Source: Agapanthus africanus (Eukaryota > Streptophyta > Magnoliopsida > Asparagales > Amaryllidaceae). Taken from it: a stretch of 64,000 bases of DNA. A program made the position numbers and the translations under genes. The stretch lies in contig CM057337.1 in the NCBI GenBank assembly GCA_030015575.1, positions 335,988,583 through 336,052,582 on the forward strand. Reading direction: 5' to 3'. Shown piece after piece: positions 1 through 10,484 of this stretch. Position 1 is the stretch's first letter, and each line of letters begins with the position of its first letter. Under the pieces are notes generated by a model that did not search any database, had not been told where the DNA came from, and was given only the letters and a program-made list of their open reading frames with translations.

Positions 1-865
1 GCAATAATAGGCATTCCAGATCATAGATGAACTTTATTGGATTTGCAAGTAATCCGTGTTTGTTTTGAGCCTGCAACAAAAGACGGATTACACAGTTGTG
101 ATGAATAGCCATTACCCCACCCAAGACCCCAACGGGTACGGCAAACTACCCGCCCGGCAGTTTGTGCACCCCACCTTGGGTCTGTCCTAGGAGCAAAAAC
201 AGTAAAATGAAATAATACAACGGTGGCTACAACCGCAACCTGGATGTGCCCCGCAAAATAATATTACAACAAATTACATTTACATCAAATGAATTAAATA
301 ATAACCCATCACAAAACCCCGGCTATACATCACAACAGTCCAACACAGTTCATATCCACAAACAGTAAAAACCATTACAGAAATGTGCAACCCCCTGCCA
401 ACTGACATACTAGCAGTTAGGGGAGGTTTACGAACACATTATACAAACACAGATATAATCCATCAAGCAAATACTGTATAATTTCGATCAATTAAACACT
501 TTTAATTTTGCTCCAATACTTCTCTGTAAACCTGAAACCTGAGCAAAAATAAAATATTCCAGAAAATACCAAATATCACAGAGAAGCAACACAGGAAATT
601 TCGGTTCCTGAATCGCCAACTCGGCGGCGGAAGCGCGGCGTATCGGTGCGATCCGCCGCGGTTCCGCGGCGCTTTAGGCGATTCAGGGGCCCAAATTTCT
701 TGGGTGTTCTTCTACTGTCTTTTTAAGCTTTCTGAACCTCCCTGAAAAATTTTAGGACTTCATTTAAAATTCGACAGAAACTAGTGATTTCGGGGTTTTC
801 CGGTTTCGTTTTTTCCGTTCGAAATTCATACAAATTTGCAAGTAAGTTATTCATTGTTTAGCGAG
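1..865 (-). promoter_or_regulatory. E1 structured 5' leader (partial)
   Basis: A non-coding leader read on the minus strand. It has a GC-rich hairpin at 607-687 whose outer 11-bp arms (607-617 and 677-687) match perfectly. It also has a paired module in which AAACTGCC (plus-strand 156-163) can pair with GGTAGTTT (plus-strand 143-150) through one G-T wobble. The inner arm between these strands is much shorter than in E5, E8 and E9. No coding sequence is seen. Confidence 0.75.
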
Positions 866-877
866 GCTCTGATACCA
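866..877 (-). promoter_or_regulatory. E1 primer-binding site (initiator Met tRNA)
   Basis: On the minus strand this reads TGGTATCAGAGC, the standard plant retrotransposon match to the 3' end of initiator Met tRNA, one base inside the LTR. It is where minus-strand DNA synthesis would be primed. Confidence 0.9.
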
Positions 878-878
878 C

Positions 879-2774
879 TGTAAGTCGATGTACAACACCC
901 CAATACTTGTGGGGAAGCGGAATTTTCAAAAACGAACTTGTTTAGTGAACAAACATCGACTAACCGCTTGAATCGAAGCTAAACGATAACTAACTTAAGA
1001 CATAGAGTTTCTATGCTATTATGTTTAGGGATTATACCTAACGAATCGTGTCCTTCGTCTTTGCGAACTCCTTCTCCTCCTCGGCCTTCTCGAAGTAGTA
1101 GACGATCCACCCGAGAGCTTTACTCCAAGCTTAGCCTCTAAACTTGAGGCAACTAACCTTCTTTAAGTGCTAATCAAAGAAGCTAGGTGATATAGAGTGA
1201 GGGTTATGGTTTAATTAGTCTAACTAATCCTTGTACTCAACACATGAGAGGGGAGGATTAGGGTTTGAAGAGGGAGAGCTTGAGGAGAGAGAAGATGAAG
1301 ATAATAATGAAGTGAGAAGAATGAGTTATCATAATATATATCAAGCATTTCTTTTTATCAAGAAAAGAAAAGAAATCATTTTACAACCATGCTTGATAAA
1401 TATCTTGTGGTGATTCATCTCCATGAGTCATTAAGCAAATATGAAGCATTAATGACATGGATGAATCATCCATATGACTCACTAATCTCATTCAATGTAT
1501 ATGCCACCTAAACCTCCTTAGTCACCATCTTCTAGAAGCTTCTTGCACAATTACGAGAACGCCCCTCCTTTCCGCAAAAATACGGAAAAACTTTAGACTG
1601 TATAAATCCAATAACCGGATACCAGTAACTGGCTTAAACCAAAGCCGACTGGTAAAAACTGTCCGAAAGTTGTACGTGCGTAAACACACGTATGCGTCCG
1701 AACCCTTGTCGTAAAACCATACGACCTTTATATCGTTTCGCCCGGAGTAGGGAAACTCTCTGTGTGGGACTCTAGAGACTCGACTACTACGCTGGCAGTG
1801 GGTTTAACCACAGACCGCAAGCGGCACTAGCTGTACATAACGGTCCCCAGGTAGATGTCGATAAGAAGGCCGATGAGGAAACCCATCCGAACTCCTACTG
1901 AGTCTGATGTGACAATCTCCGTACAGTCCGGTCCGTTCGTCTAAGACTATCGCATATCGGGCCTAGGGGGGCGGCAAGCGTCAGTCCCCTAATACCGGTA
2001 TAAGTCGTGTCGGAGCGAAGCCCATTACACCCTGAGAAACTACTGGAACCTACCAGCAAATCTCGCTTGCCCTGGCCAGGGACTTTGCGTAATGGCTCTC
2101 TGACACAGCGCGATATCAACCCCCAATACCGGGAGAGACGAATCCTGTCTAACCGCCACTGCCTCCAAGTGCTCGGGACTGCACCCAACTGCTACCTGTT
2201 TGCACGACTCCTTTGAGCCGTGGTAGGGTAGCAATCTAAGAACAGTGGGACACATTCGAGGCGAAATAGCAGTGTTAAGTCTGCGGACTATGCTGTACTC
2301 ATGTCACCTGGGAACTGTTCACTGACGACTGGTATAAAACCAACCAACAGTTCCCTGTGAGTCTTGTCCGGTGTACCCGTAACCTAACGAGCACCTGTAT
2401 ACTATCTCCAGTACGACGTACTGACGGCTGTGGGACAGACCATCTCCCCAACTGGGATGAGAAGCGTACACACTAGTCTACTCCGGAGTATCGATGCTCT
2501 GTCTCGATAATCCAACGACCAGGGACCTGAATAAGGATGTGCTTGTAGACTACCCAGCCCCCACTAGTGTGACTGGCATCACAACGCTGGTAGTCAAGCA
2601 AGATCCTAAGAGCTCTATCAATACGTATACTCACATATTAAGATAGAAAAACCAAGTAGCATACTGCCATGTTTAGCAAGACTGTTATATACATGTGAAT
2701 ATCCTAAGCTTCCATTAAGTAATATACAAACTAGTATGATACAGTAATGGCCTTCTAGGGCATAAACACTAACA
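879..2774 (-). repeat. E1 5' LTR
   Basis: An LTR of 1,896 bp, bounded by TGTAAG and CTAACA as read on the plus strand, that is TGTTAG to CTTACA on its own strand. It lies next to a primer site and is similar along its length to the LTRs of E6, E7 and E9. A donor-like AG|GTATAATCC lies on the minus strand near 1038, about 160 bp before the LTR end. Short open frames in it do not resemble proteins. Confidence 0.9.
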
Positions 2775-5001
2775 CCTAGATTACTTAAAAGAGAATGGAA
2801 TTCTCTCTCAGCTTACTCCTCCATACATACCTCAACACAACGGTGTATCGGAAAGACAGGACCGAACCTTATTGGATATGGTGCGTTTCATGATGAGTAA
2901 CGCTGAGTTACCACGATCCTTCTGGGGCTATGCACTAGAATTAGCTGCATATCTTTTGAACAAGGTTCCTACCAAGACTGTGCCTACCACACCATATCAG
3001 ATGTGAAGTGGGAAGAAACCTATCTTCAGTATCTAAAGATATGGGAATGTCCAGCTTTTGTAAAAAAGCAGCATGCGGACAAGCTCGAGGCACGCTCAGT
3101 GCCGTGTAAGTTTGTGGGATACCCAAAGAACTCCAGGGGGTATCTTTTCTATTACGCAGAGGAACAAAACGTTTTTGTTTCTCGTCATGCCCACTTTTTG
3201 GAAAATCAATTTTTTAAAAAAGAGATAAGTGGGAGCGCAATAGAACTGGAAGAAATTCCAGAAGCATAAGCTATTACTGAAAGCATGGTGGAACCAGAAG
3301 TTTCGAGAGAACCGGACATCCCCGCGCCACTCCGCAGGACTAGTAGGCAGTCTCATATGCCCGAGAGATACTACGGTTTTCTCATAGACGGGGATAGAGA
3401 GGATTGCTTCATCGACGATGATGAGCCAACCACCTTCCAGCAAGCCATTCAGAGCAGAGACTCGGTAAAATGGTTGGATGCAATGCAGACCGAAATGGAG
3501 TCCATGTGTACCAACAAAGTATGGACTTTGGACATTGCTCCAGAAGGGGTAAAACCCGTAGGCTGCAAATGGATATTCAGAAAGAAGATTGATGTAGATG
3601 GACAGGTTGAAACCTATAAGGCTAGACTTGTTGCGAAAGGTTTTCGTCAAAAACCTGGTTTGGACTATGATAAAACCTTCTCTCCAGTGGCTATGCTCAA
3701 ATCCATTCAGATCCTTCTTGCCATTGCTGCCTTCCACGATTATGAAATTTGGCAGATGGATGTAAAGACCGTTTTTCTGAATGGACATTTAGAAGAGTGT
3801 GTTTATATGGATCAGCCGGAGGGTTTCATAGAGAGTGGAAGCAGCGGAAGAGTGTGCAAGTTTCTTAAATCCATTTATGAATTAAAGCGGGCATCGTGGA
3901 GTTGGAACATATTTTTTGATGAGACGGTCAAAGAATTTGACTTTATCAAAAATCCAGATGAACCATGCATCAATAGTAAGATTGTAGCGAAAGCTGTGGT
4001 ATTCCTCGTCTTGTACGTGGATGCCATTCTCTTGATAAGAAATGACATTTCTATAATGCAATCAGTCAAAGGATTCTTGTCACAAAGGTTCTCCATGAAA
4101 GACCTGGATGATACCTCCGACATTCTGGGGATCTAGATCTATCGTGATAGATCTAAGAGAATGTTGGGACTTTCACAGTCCAGGTACATCAACACTATAC
4201 TGAAAAGATTTAGTATGGAAGATTCAAAGCGCGGTAATCTACCGGCTTGTCACGGAATCACCCTCTCCAATGAGATGTCTCCAAAGACTGATTTAGAAAG
4301 GGATCGCTTGTCTATTATACCCTACGCTTCTGCGGTAGGTTCTATAATGTATGCGATGTTGTGTACCAGACTAGATGTTGCTTACGCACTAAGCATGGTA
4401 AGCAGGTATCAGTCAAACCCTAGAGTGAAGCACTGGATTAGCAGTAAAGAACATTCTCAAGTACCTGAGAAAGACTAAGGAGGCGTTCTTGGTGTACGGC
4501 AGAAAAGACCTCCAGATCGGGACCTTTGCTGACTCCAGCTTCCAGAGTGATAAGGATGACTCCAAGTTCATGTCGGGTTATGTCTTTACCTTCAATGGAG
4601 GGGCGGTCTGTTGGAAGAGCTTCAAGCAGGACACCGTTGCTGATTCGACGATGGAAGCGGAGTATATCGCTGCTTGTGACGCCGCAAAAGAAGCAGTCTA
4701 GATGAAGAAGTTTATAATAGAACTTCAGGTGGTTCCGTCCATTGTTGATCCAATACCTTTGTATTGTGACAACAAGGGGGCTATAGTTTTAGCAAAGGAA
4801 CCCAGGTCCCATCAGAAGTCCAGACATATCATGAGGCGGTATCACCTGATCAGGAAGATCATGGATCATCAAGAGATCGATGTGCGGAGAGTAGACACGG
4901 AGAACAACACTGCAGATCTACTCACAAAGGCCACCCCTCAGATGCAGTTCGAAAGGCTATTCGAGATGAAAGTTCTGCGATATGCCAATACATGGCCCTA
5001 G
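2775..5001 (+). pseudogene. E2 pol remnant (integrase C part, RT, RNase H)
   Basis: The translated pieces match, in order, the end of the integrase core with its conserved Asn-Gly-Val-Ser region, the reverse transcriptase and copia RNase H. Recognisable parts are the RT start around GCKWIF, the segment before the first RT aspartate (WQMDVKT), and the DSSFQSD and YCDN blocks of RNase H. The order is that of Ty1/copia, with integrase before RT. It is a decayed copy, clearly more diverged from E5 than E8 is, and is not expected to make a working polyprotein. Confidence 0.9.
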
Positions 5002-5015
5002 TGCAAGTGGGAGAT

Positions 5016-5450
5016 TGTTAGTGATGTATGCCCTAGAGGCCATAATTGTATAGTACTGGTTTGTATACTACATTTTGGAAGCTTGGGATATGCACGGATA
5101 TAATAACAGTCTTGCTCATTATGGTAATATGCTACTTGGTTTGATTCCATCTTAATATGTGTATATATTTATTTTAACGTATCGCTAATACATATTGATA
5201 GAGAGCCCTTAGGATCTTTGCTTGACTACCAGCGTTGTGATGGCAGTCATACTAGTGGGGGCTAGGTAGTCTATAAGCATATCCTTATACAGGTTTCTAG
5301 TCATAGGATTATCGATACCGGGTATCGATACTCCAGAGTAGACTAGTGTCTACACTTTTCATCCCAGCAGGGGAGATGGTATGTCCCACAGCTATTAGTA
5401 TGTCGTACTGGAGATCGTATACAGGTGCTCATTGGGTTATGAGTTACACT
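5016..5450 (+). repeat. E2 3' LTR, first part
   Basis: It begins TGTTAGTGATGTATGCCC directly after the polypurine tract and the pol stop. It runs in parallel with the first 435 bp of the other LTRs until E3 begins at 5451. The rest of this LTR must lie beyond the right edge, on the far side of E3. Confidence 0.9.
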
Positions 5451-5940
5451 TGTTGGATATATGTATGCCCTAGAGGCCATTATATGTATAGTGGATGCTT
5501 GGACATGTATATATGTATATTTGATATATGACTTTCTTGCTCGACATGATAGTATGCTATCTGGTTTTACTTTATCTGACATGTTTACTTGAAACTGTTC
5601 ATTTGATACATGTTGATAATGCCCTGAGGATATTTGCTTAACTTCCATGGCTATGATGAAGATCATACTAGTGGGGGCATGTGTGGTCTATAAGCATATC
5701 CTTAAATATTCCTAGTCGTAGGTATATCGAGACAGGGCATCGATATTCTAGAGTAGACTAGCGTGTATGTTTCTTGATCCATATGATGGGCGATGGATGA
5801 TCCCATATCCATTGGTGTTGTGATATCGAAGATTGTATACGGGTGTTCAGTGGAGACTGGGTACACTGAACGGACTCACAGAGAATTCCTATATGGTATT
5901 ATATCTATCGTCGGATAGCAGTTCTCTGGAGACACTGGTA
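5451..5940 (+). repeat. E3 5' LTR, first part
   Basis: It starts TGTTGGATATATG and includes the family landmark CCCTAGAGGCC. The same LTR start recurs at 40299 (E3 3' LTR). A stem GTTCAGTG/CACTGAAC near 5846-5873 and a second stem AGAGAA/TTCTCT near 5880-5926 occupy the places where other copies have differently spelled stems. It ends at E4's left target copy TGGTA. Confidence 0.9.
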
Positions 5941-8179
5941 TGTTGGAGATAGTGCCCTCAGAGTCAATTATTAGGTCACAGGTACGTGATTGCAATGATT
6001 GATGGAGGACCTATCCCGGTAGGACAGTCTTACTCGAGATGATAGTATGCTATCTGGTTTACCTTTATCATCGTGTACTGCTTTAGGTGACCTGACAAGT
6101 CGCTATTACACGTTGATAGAGCCTCTAGGATTCTTGCTTGACCACCAGCAGTATGAGGGCGATCATATAAGTGGGAGCTGGGGTCTGTAAGTGCATCCTT
6201 AAATGGTCCCTAGTCGTGAGAGTTTCGAGACAGGGCATCGATACTCCAGAGTAGACTAGTGTATATAGTCGAGACCCCGACGAGGGACGGTGGCCGGTCT
6301 CACAAGCCACTGGTGTCAGTTGGATCACCTAAGATGTATACAGGTGCTCATTGGGTTATGAGTACACCGGACAGGACTCGCCGGGAACATGCTAGTTGGT
6401 CATGTACCAGACGTCAGATGGCAGTTCCCTGGTGACATGTGTGCAGGTTAGTTCATCGACCTGGGGATCGTCATTTGTCTCGTGTGAGTTCCCACTGTAC
6501 TTTGATTACTACCCTACCATGACTCAAAGGAGTCGTGCAAACATGTTTTAGTTGGGTACAGTCCCGAGCCACATGGAGGCAGTGAGCGTATCCTCGGGGG
6601 TTCGTCTCTCCCGGTATTGGGGGTGAGGTCGTGCTGTGTCTAGGAGAGCCATTACACGAAGCCCTCGGCCGAGGCAAGGAGATTTACTGGTAGGTATTCC
6701 AGTAGTATCTCAGGGTGTTCTGGGCTACACTCCGACACGACTTGTACCGCTTTTGGGGGTCTGACTTTTACCAACCCCCTAGGCCCGCCATGCGATACTC
6801 ATAGACGAACGGACCGGACTGTACGGATATTGTCACTGACAGGCTCAGTAGGGTTGTCAGGCTGAGTTCGCTCACAGACGTCCCTTTTAGTCAATACCTG
6901 GTAGCCCGTTACGTATTGGCTTATACCTCTGACGTGCTAGTGGTTAAATCCACAACCAAGGTGTTGACGAGTCTTTAGAGTCCCTCACATTCAGTTACTC
7001 AGCTTTCGGGCGAAAAGTTGTAGAGGCCGTATGGAGATATGGCAAGGTCCGATCAGATACGTGCGGTATTGCACGGATCAGAATCGGACAGTTTGTACTA
7101 TAGGCCGTATGGATATATGGCAGGGTTCGATCAGATACGTGCGGTATTGCACGGATCAGGATCGAACGGATATTACTGGCCGGCTTTGGTTTAAGCCGGA
7201 TCCTAGTATAGTACAGTGTAGATTTTGTCTCATTGCATTTGTATTTCGGTCGGAATACAAATGCGGGTGTGTATGCACAGTATCGGGGTTTTCCTGTAAT
7301 TTATTACGGGACCAGTTTTATGGAGTTGCCAGTTTGCTTTCCGTTTCGGCCGATTTCCTTTGTATCGTTCATTGGCCGAAGATTGGTGGAGGAGGGCTTA
7401 TTTGCATTGTTGCAAATAAGTATTTGTGGAAGGGGGTCTTTGCATTTTGTTGCATCATGATGGGAGCACCATACCTTGACTTCTTGTCTTCATGATGGCA
7501 TGACTTTTTGAGTCATCATGGTTGTTGATGATTTGATGATGGAGTGTTGGATTAAGCTAGTGATCATTTCCTTTTGCATGATAGCCTTCTCTCTCTCCCT
7601 CCCTTGTATTATTGGATGGCTTTCTCATTCTTTGCTTCACACTCTACACTCTCTCACCCTCTTGCTAATGCTTTGGCCGGCCACAAAGAATGGGGGCTGT
7701 CCAAACATTATGGTGGGGATTTTGGTTCATTTTATGTCGGCAAAATTCCCACAAGTTCGATCTCAAAAACTCCTTGTATCATCCCTCCACCAAAAGGCAA
7801 TTCCTATAACCCCAAAATGAGACTTGAGCACTACACACTCTACAGTAAACCTTGGGCACGTCGACTAGCCAGCTTCGTGCCCGAGTTGCCTCGGCATTGA
7901 GGTGGGAGCCCGTAAAAGATGTAGGCGATGTGGTGCACTTCCGGCGACGAGGTGGAGACCGGAGCTTCCGCAGGAGATCGGGACGACGACGAGAAGACCG
8001 GAGGACACGGATCAGTCGGTATATCTCTCTTCCCCATCTTGTAGTTAGCTAGAACTAGTTAATGGTTCGATCCGGGTATTAGTGCGCGGCGGTTTGCCAG
8101 TTCTAGTAAAATTAAAGTTTATCACCGCTTCCGCATTTGGCCGTCGGATTGACGGCCGGGGCGCCGCCGTGCACTTACA
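5941..8179 (+). repeat. E4 5' LTR
   Basis: It begins TGTTGGAGATAGTGCCCTCAG and ends GCACTTACA next to the primer site. It pairs with 13904-16140. The LTR start differs from the other copies (TGCCCTCAGAG in place of TGCCCTAGAGG), so it is a separate subtype. It contains the GGGAAC/GTTCCC and CTCAT/ATGAG stems. A donor-like CAGTCG|GTATATC lies at 8018/8019. Confidence 0.95.
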
Positions 8180-8180
8180 G

Positions 8181-8192
8181 TGGTATCATAGG
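8181..8192 (+). promoter_or_regulatory. E4 primer-binding site
   Basis: It starts TGGTATCATAGG, close to the family's initiator Met tRNA site TGGTATCAGAGC, one base after the LTR. Confidence 0.75.
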
Positions 8193-9612
8193 CTCGCCAT
8201 TAACTTAGTCTAGTTTTGTTTAATGTGTTTACATTTCCGATCGACCAAAATTCCAAAATCCGCATTTTTGTTCACATCAGTTTTCTGTTGAAATTTTTTG
8301 GAGTCGAAATTTTTTTCAGGTTACAGAAAAGTGATGTACTGGAAAATATAAGGCTACTGTAGAAATTCGACAGAGTGATTCCATAGTGGGAGCGCGGAAC
8401 CGCGGCCAAACCCCCCTTTGGGCCGCGGTTCCGCCGCACTATGATCAGATCACTGTGTCATTTTTCTCCAGTTGCTTTCTGGGCTGAAATTAGGGGTTTT
8501 GGAATATTAAACTTGGGCCCAGAATTTCTTGATCTGCTACAGTAATGCTTTGGGGCCCACTTGTTAAAATTTGATCGATCGGATATTTTAAACACATTAT
8601 TTCACAGTATTTACATTATATATGCGACCGTGAATGTCACTTGATCGGTAAATCCAGTCTAACTGCTATAGCCCGGTTAGACGGATTTGCGAACGTGACT
8701 TTCACGTTGATGTTCTATGTATTGCTGTGATGTTGCGGATCGGTCGTGGGGGATAGCCTGGATGCAATGCTAGTACAGTTGTGGTTGTATTATGTACATT
8801 TGATATTGCGGGGCGAGCGTCCGACATGTGGACTGTCGTCACTGCCTGATTGTATTATTATTTTGGGGCACGGCCAGGTTGCGGTCGATGTACCCGTTGT
8901 ATGTATATTTTACTTTCTGTACTAGGATTACCCCGCGGAGGGGTGCACGGATAGCCGGATTCTAGAAGGCAACAAGACCGCATCTCATGGCATTGAGACG
9001 GAGGGGGCTTCACTCTAGGATTGGTGGGCTATTCGCCGCACTCGTAGGGGGTACAGGTTGACCCAGGAGGGGTGCCCAAGTTACCGGATTCCGTGAAGTG
9101 CAGGGTGGTCCATTCACTTTGCTGAAGGGGGCTGCCTCGCTTCAGGTTTTGGTGGGTAACTTGCCGCGCCCGTAGGGGTCTAGGATTTCATTGCGCAGGC
9201 TATCCACACGACCAGGGGAACGTCGGGTTTCAGTAGTGGCTCTGTGAAACCGGGGATCCCAGATATCTGTATTGTTCTGTGATGATGTACATTTCTGTGA
9301 TGTTGCATTTCTTTCACGCCTTGAGCGAAATATAATATATTGGTATATATATTAGTAGATGTTGTATATGTTTTGCATCCGCGCTGGTCCAGTCCCCGCT
9401 CTGTCGTTAGTTAGCTAACCTAACGGGTAATGACGGGACCCAGTGGCGAATGCGGATGGCATATACGTACGTCATATTATTTTCGTTCTTTGTGGTGTGA
9501 TCAATTGATGGGACTGCGTTGATTCGGATCAATGCAAGTTAAAACAAACCTAATCTGATGTTGTTGGAACACTTTTTCAAAAAGCTGTTATTGCAAGGAC
9601 GTTCTCTTTTGT

Positions 9613-9855
9613 TTTGCACCGTGGTATTCAGTTGGAATATCCTGCTCCTCAGTCGACGAGGCAAGGGCCGAGATCCCTTCACCGGGAGTGACCCCTTGGA
9701 CAGAAGTTTGCGTCAGGGCAATAACTTCATTATAGCCGATTACTTTTGCTTTGCACCGTGGTATTCAGTTGGAATATCCTGCACCCCATTCTACGGGGAA
9801 AGAGCCGAGATCCCTTCACCGGGAGTGACCTCTTTAGTAAAGGTTTTCGTCACTA
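9613..9855 (+). repeat. Two tandem leader units in E4
   Basis: Two copies of a unit of about 110-130 bp share GTGGTATTCAGTTGG near their start and GAGATCCCTTCACCGGGAG near their end. A small hairpin inside changes on both sides: CCTC/GAGG in unit 1 (9647-9661) and CCCC/GGGG in unit 2 (9784-9798). The same pair of units is in the leaders of E6 (about 33076-33330) and E9 (about 47660-47900), but not in E5 or E8. Confidence 0.75.
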
Positions 9856-9973
9856 TATTTTCTAAAAAGCTATCAGTTCCTTCAACAATATCAAGTTCAT
9901 TACGTTAAAGGTTTTCGCCAGAAACCATTCGTAGCCCTCCGTCGTTTCATATGGGTGGTCAATAGTATTCAAG

Positions 9974-10183
9974 CTGTGTTTGTTGGCCAAAGTCAAGGCA
10001 CAGTGTTTGGTAGCTGTTGGGTATTCATATGCAGCATAGATAGATGCGTTGGTTTGGAACAGTCGTACTGCCTTGTTGGCCAAAGTCAAGGGTATGTACG
10101 GGTGGATTCAAATCAACCTGGAGAATGACGGGTAGAACTTGACATGTGACTTATGATTTGTTGGCCAAAGTCAAGGTCATAAG
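9974..10183 (+). other. E4 array of three leader stem-loops
   Basis: Three units share the core TTGGCCAAAGTCAAGG. Loop 1 (9974-10003) pairs CTGTG with CACAG. Loop 2 (10065-10098) has a weak GTAC/GTAC stem. Loop 3 (10150-10183) pairs CTTATGA with TCATAAG. Stems are kept although the coding region of this element has decayed. Confidence 0.7.
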
Positions 10184-10484
10184 AGCATGGGGTAGAAATC
10201 ACATCGGGAGTTTCAAAAGAACTGAAACTTGCCAAATATGCGCATACCTTCTGGAGTGTGATGATGTGAGCGGATTCCGTCACGTTATCATGCGATGATA
10301 GTTGGATCCCGATTCCCACTGATGAGTTAGTTTACTCCTCGGGTGACCCCGACTAATTCTTCTTTCAGGTTTGGAGGAGAATTTGACGGTACAGTGGGAG
10401 GTTTCCAGATTAGATAAATTGGTAACCATTCTGATCTAGGTTAGAGTGCACGCTGAGTGTTTCTTTTCTCTCTCTCTTTGGCAG

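Larger units (their letters stand above)
1..2774 (-). mobile_element. E1: Ty1/copia (Angela/BARE-like) element, 5' LTR and leader only
   Basis: This is a minus-strand copy whose 5' LTR and part of its leader are in the window; the rest lies off the left edge. Its right boundary is CACTAACA, the reverse of the family's TGTTAGTG LTR start. It is followed directly by integrase-coding sequence of E2, so E1 was inserted into E2's pol. The target duplication on this side would be CCTAG (2775-2779); its partner is outside the window. The leader shares the primer site, GC-rich hairpin and paired module seen in the other copies. Wholeness cannot be judged. Confidence 0.9.
2775..5450 (+). mobile_element. 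E2: Ty1/copia element, oldest visible host copy (3' part)
   Basis: Pol from the integrase active-site region to the RNase H end, then a polypurine tract (5005-5015, AAGTGGGAGAT) and the first 435 bp of the 3' LTR. E1 interrupts it on the left and E3 on the right, with ACACT at 5446-5450 as E3's left target-site copy. The missing parts should lie beyond both window edges. It is broken, with about four or five breaks in the visible coding part, fitting its place as the outermost and so oldest layer. Confidence 0.9.
8193..10484 (+). promoter_or_regulatory. E4 structured leader
   Basis: A non-coding stretch holding a GC-rich hairpin (8382-8443, with CATAGTG/CACTATG and inner arms 8394-8407 and 8421-8434) and two consecutive paired modules. 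In the first, GGATAGCC (8949-8956) pairs with GGCTATTC (9027-9034); in the second, AAGTTACC (9078-9085) pairs with GGTAACTT (9155-9162). Next come two tandem units of about 130 bp (9613-9855), the three stem-loops (9974-10183) and the branched module closed by ATCGGGA (10203-10209) with TCCCGAT (10307-10313). It ends at an acceptor-like pyrimidine tract and GGCAG (10480-10484). Confidence 0.75.

Noticed and set aside
1231-1413. Short open frame of 60 codons opposite the E1 LTR as a host gene
   Set aside because: It lies inside an LTR, is low in complexity (Glu/Arg-rich then Lys-rich) and has no domain.
7031-7495. An open frame of about 150 codons in the E4 LTR, repeated at 14993-15457
   Set aside because: It lies wholly inside the LTR, both copies exist only because LTRs are duplicated, and the protein shows no recognisable domain and many Cys/Trp as expected of chance translation.
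9974-10183. The three repeated leader units as a CRISPR-like array
   Set aside because: There are only three units with no unique spacers of fixed size, in a plant retrotransposon leader; the repeats pair as stem-loops.
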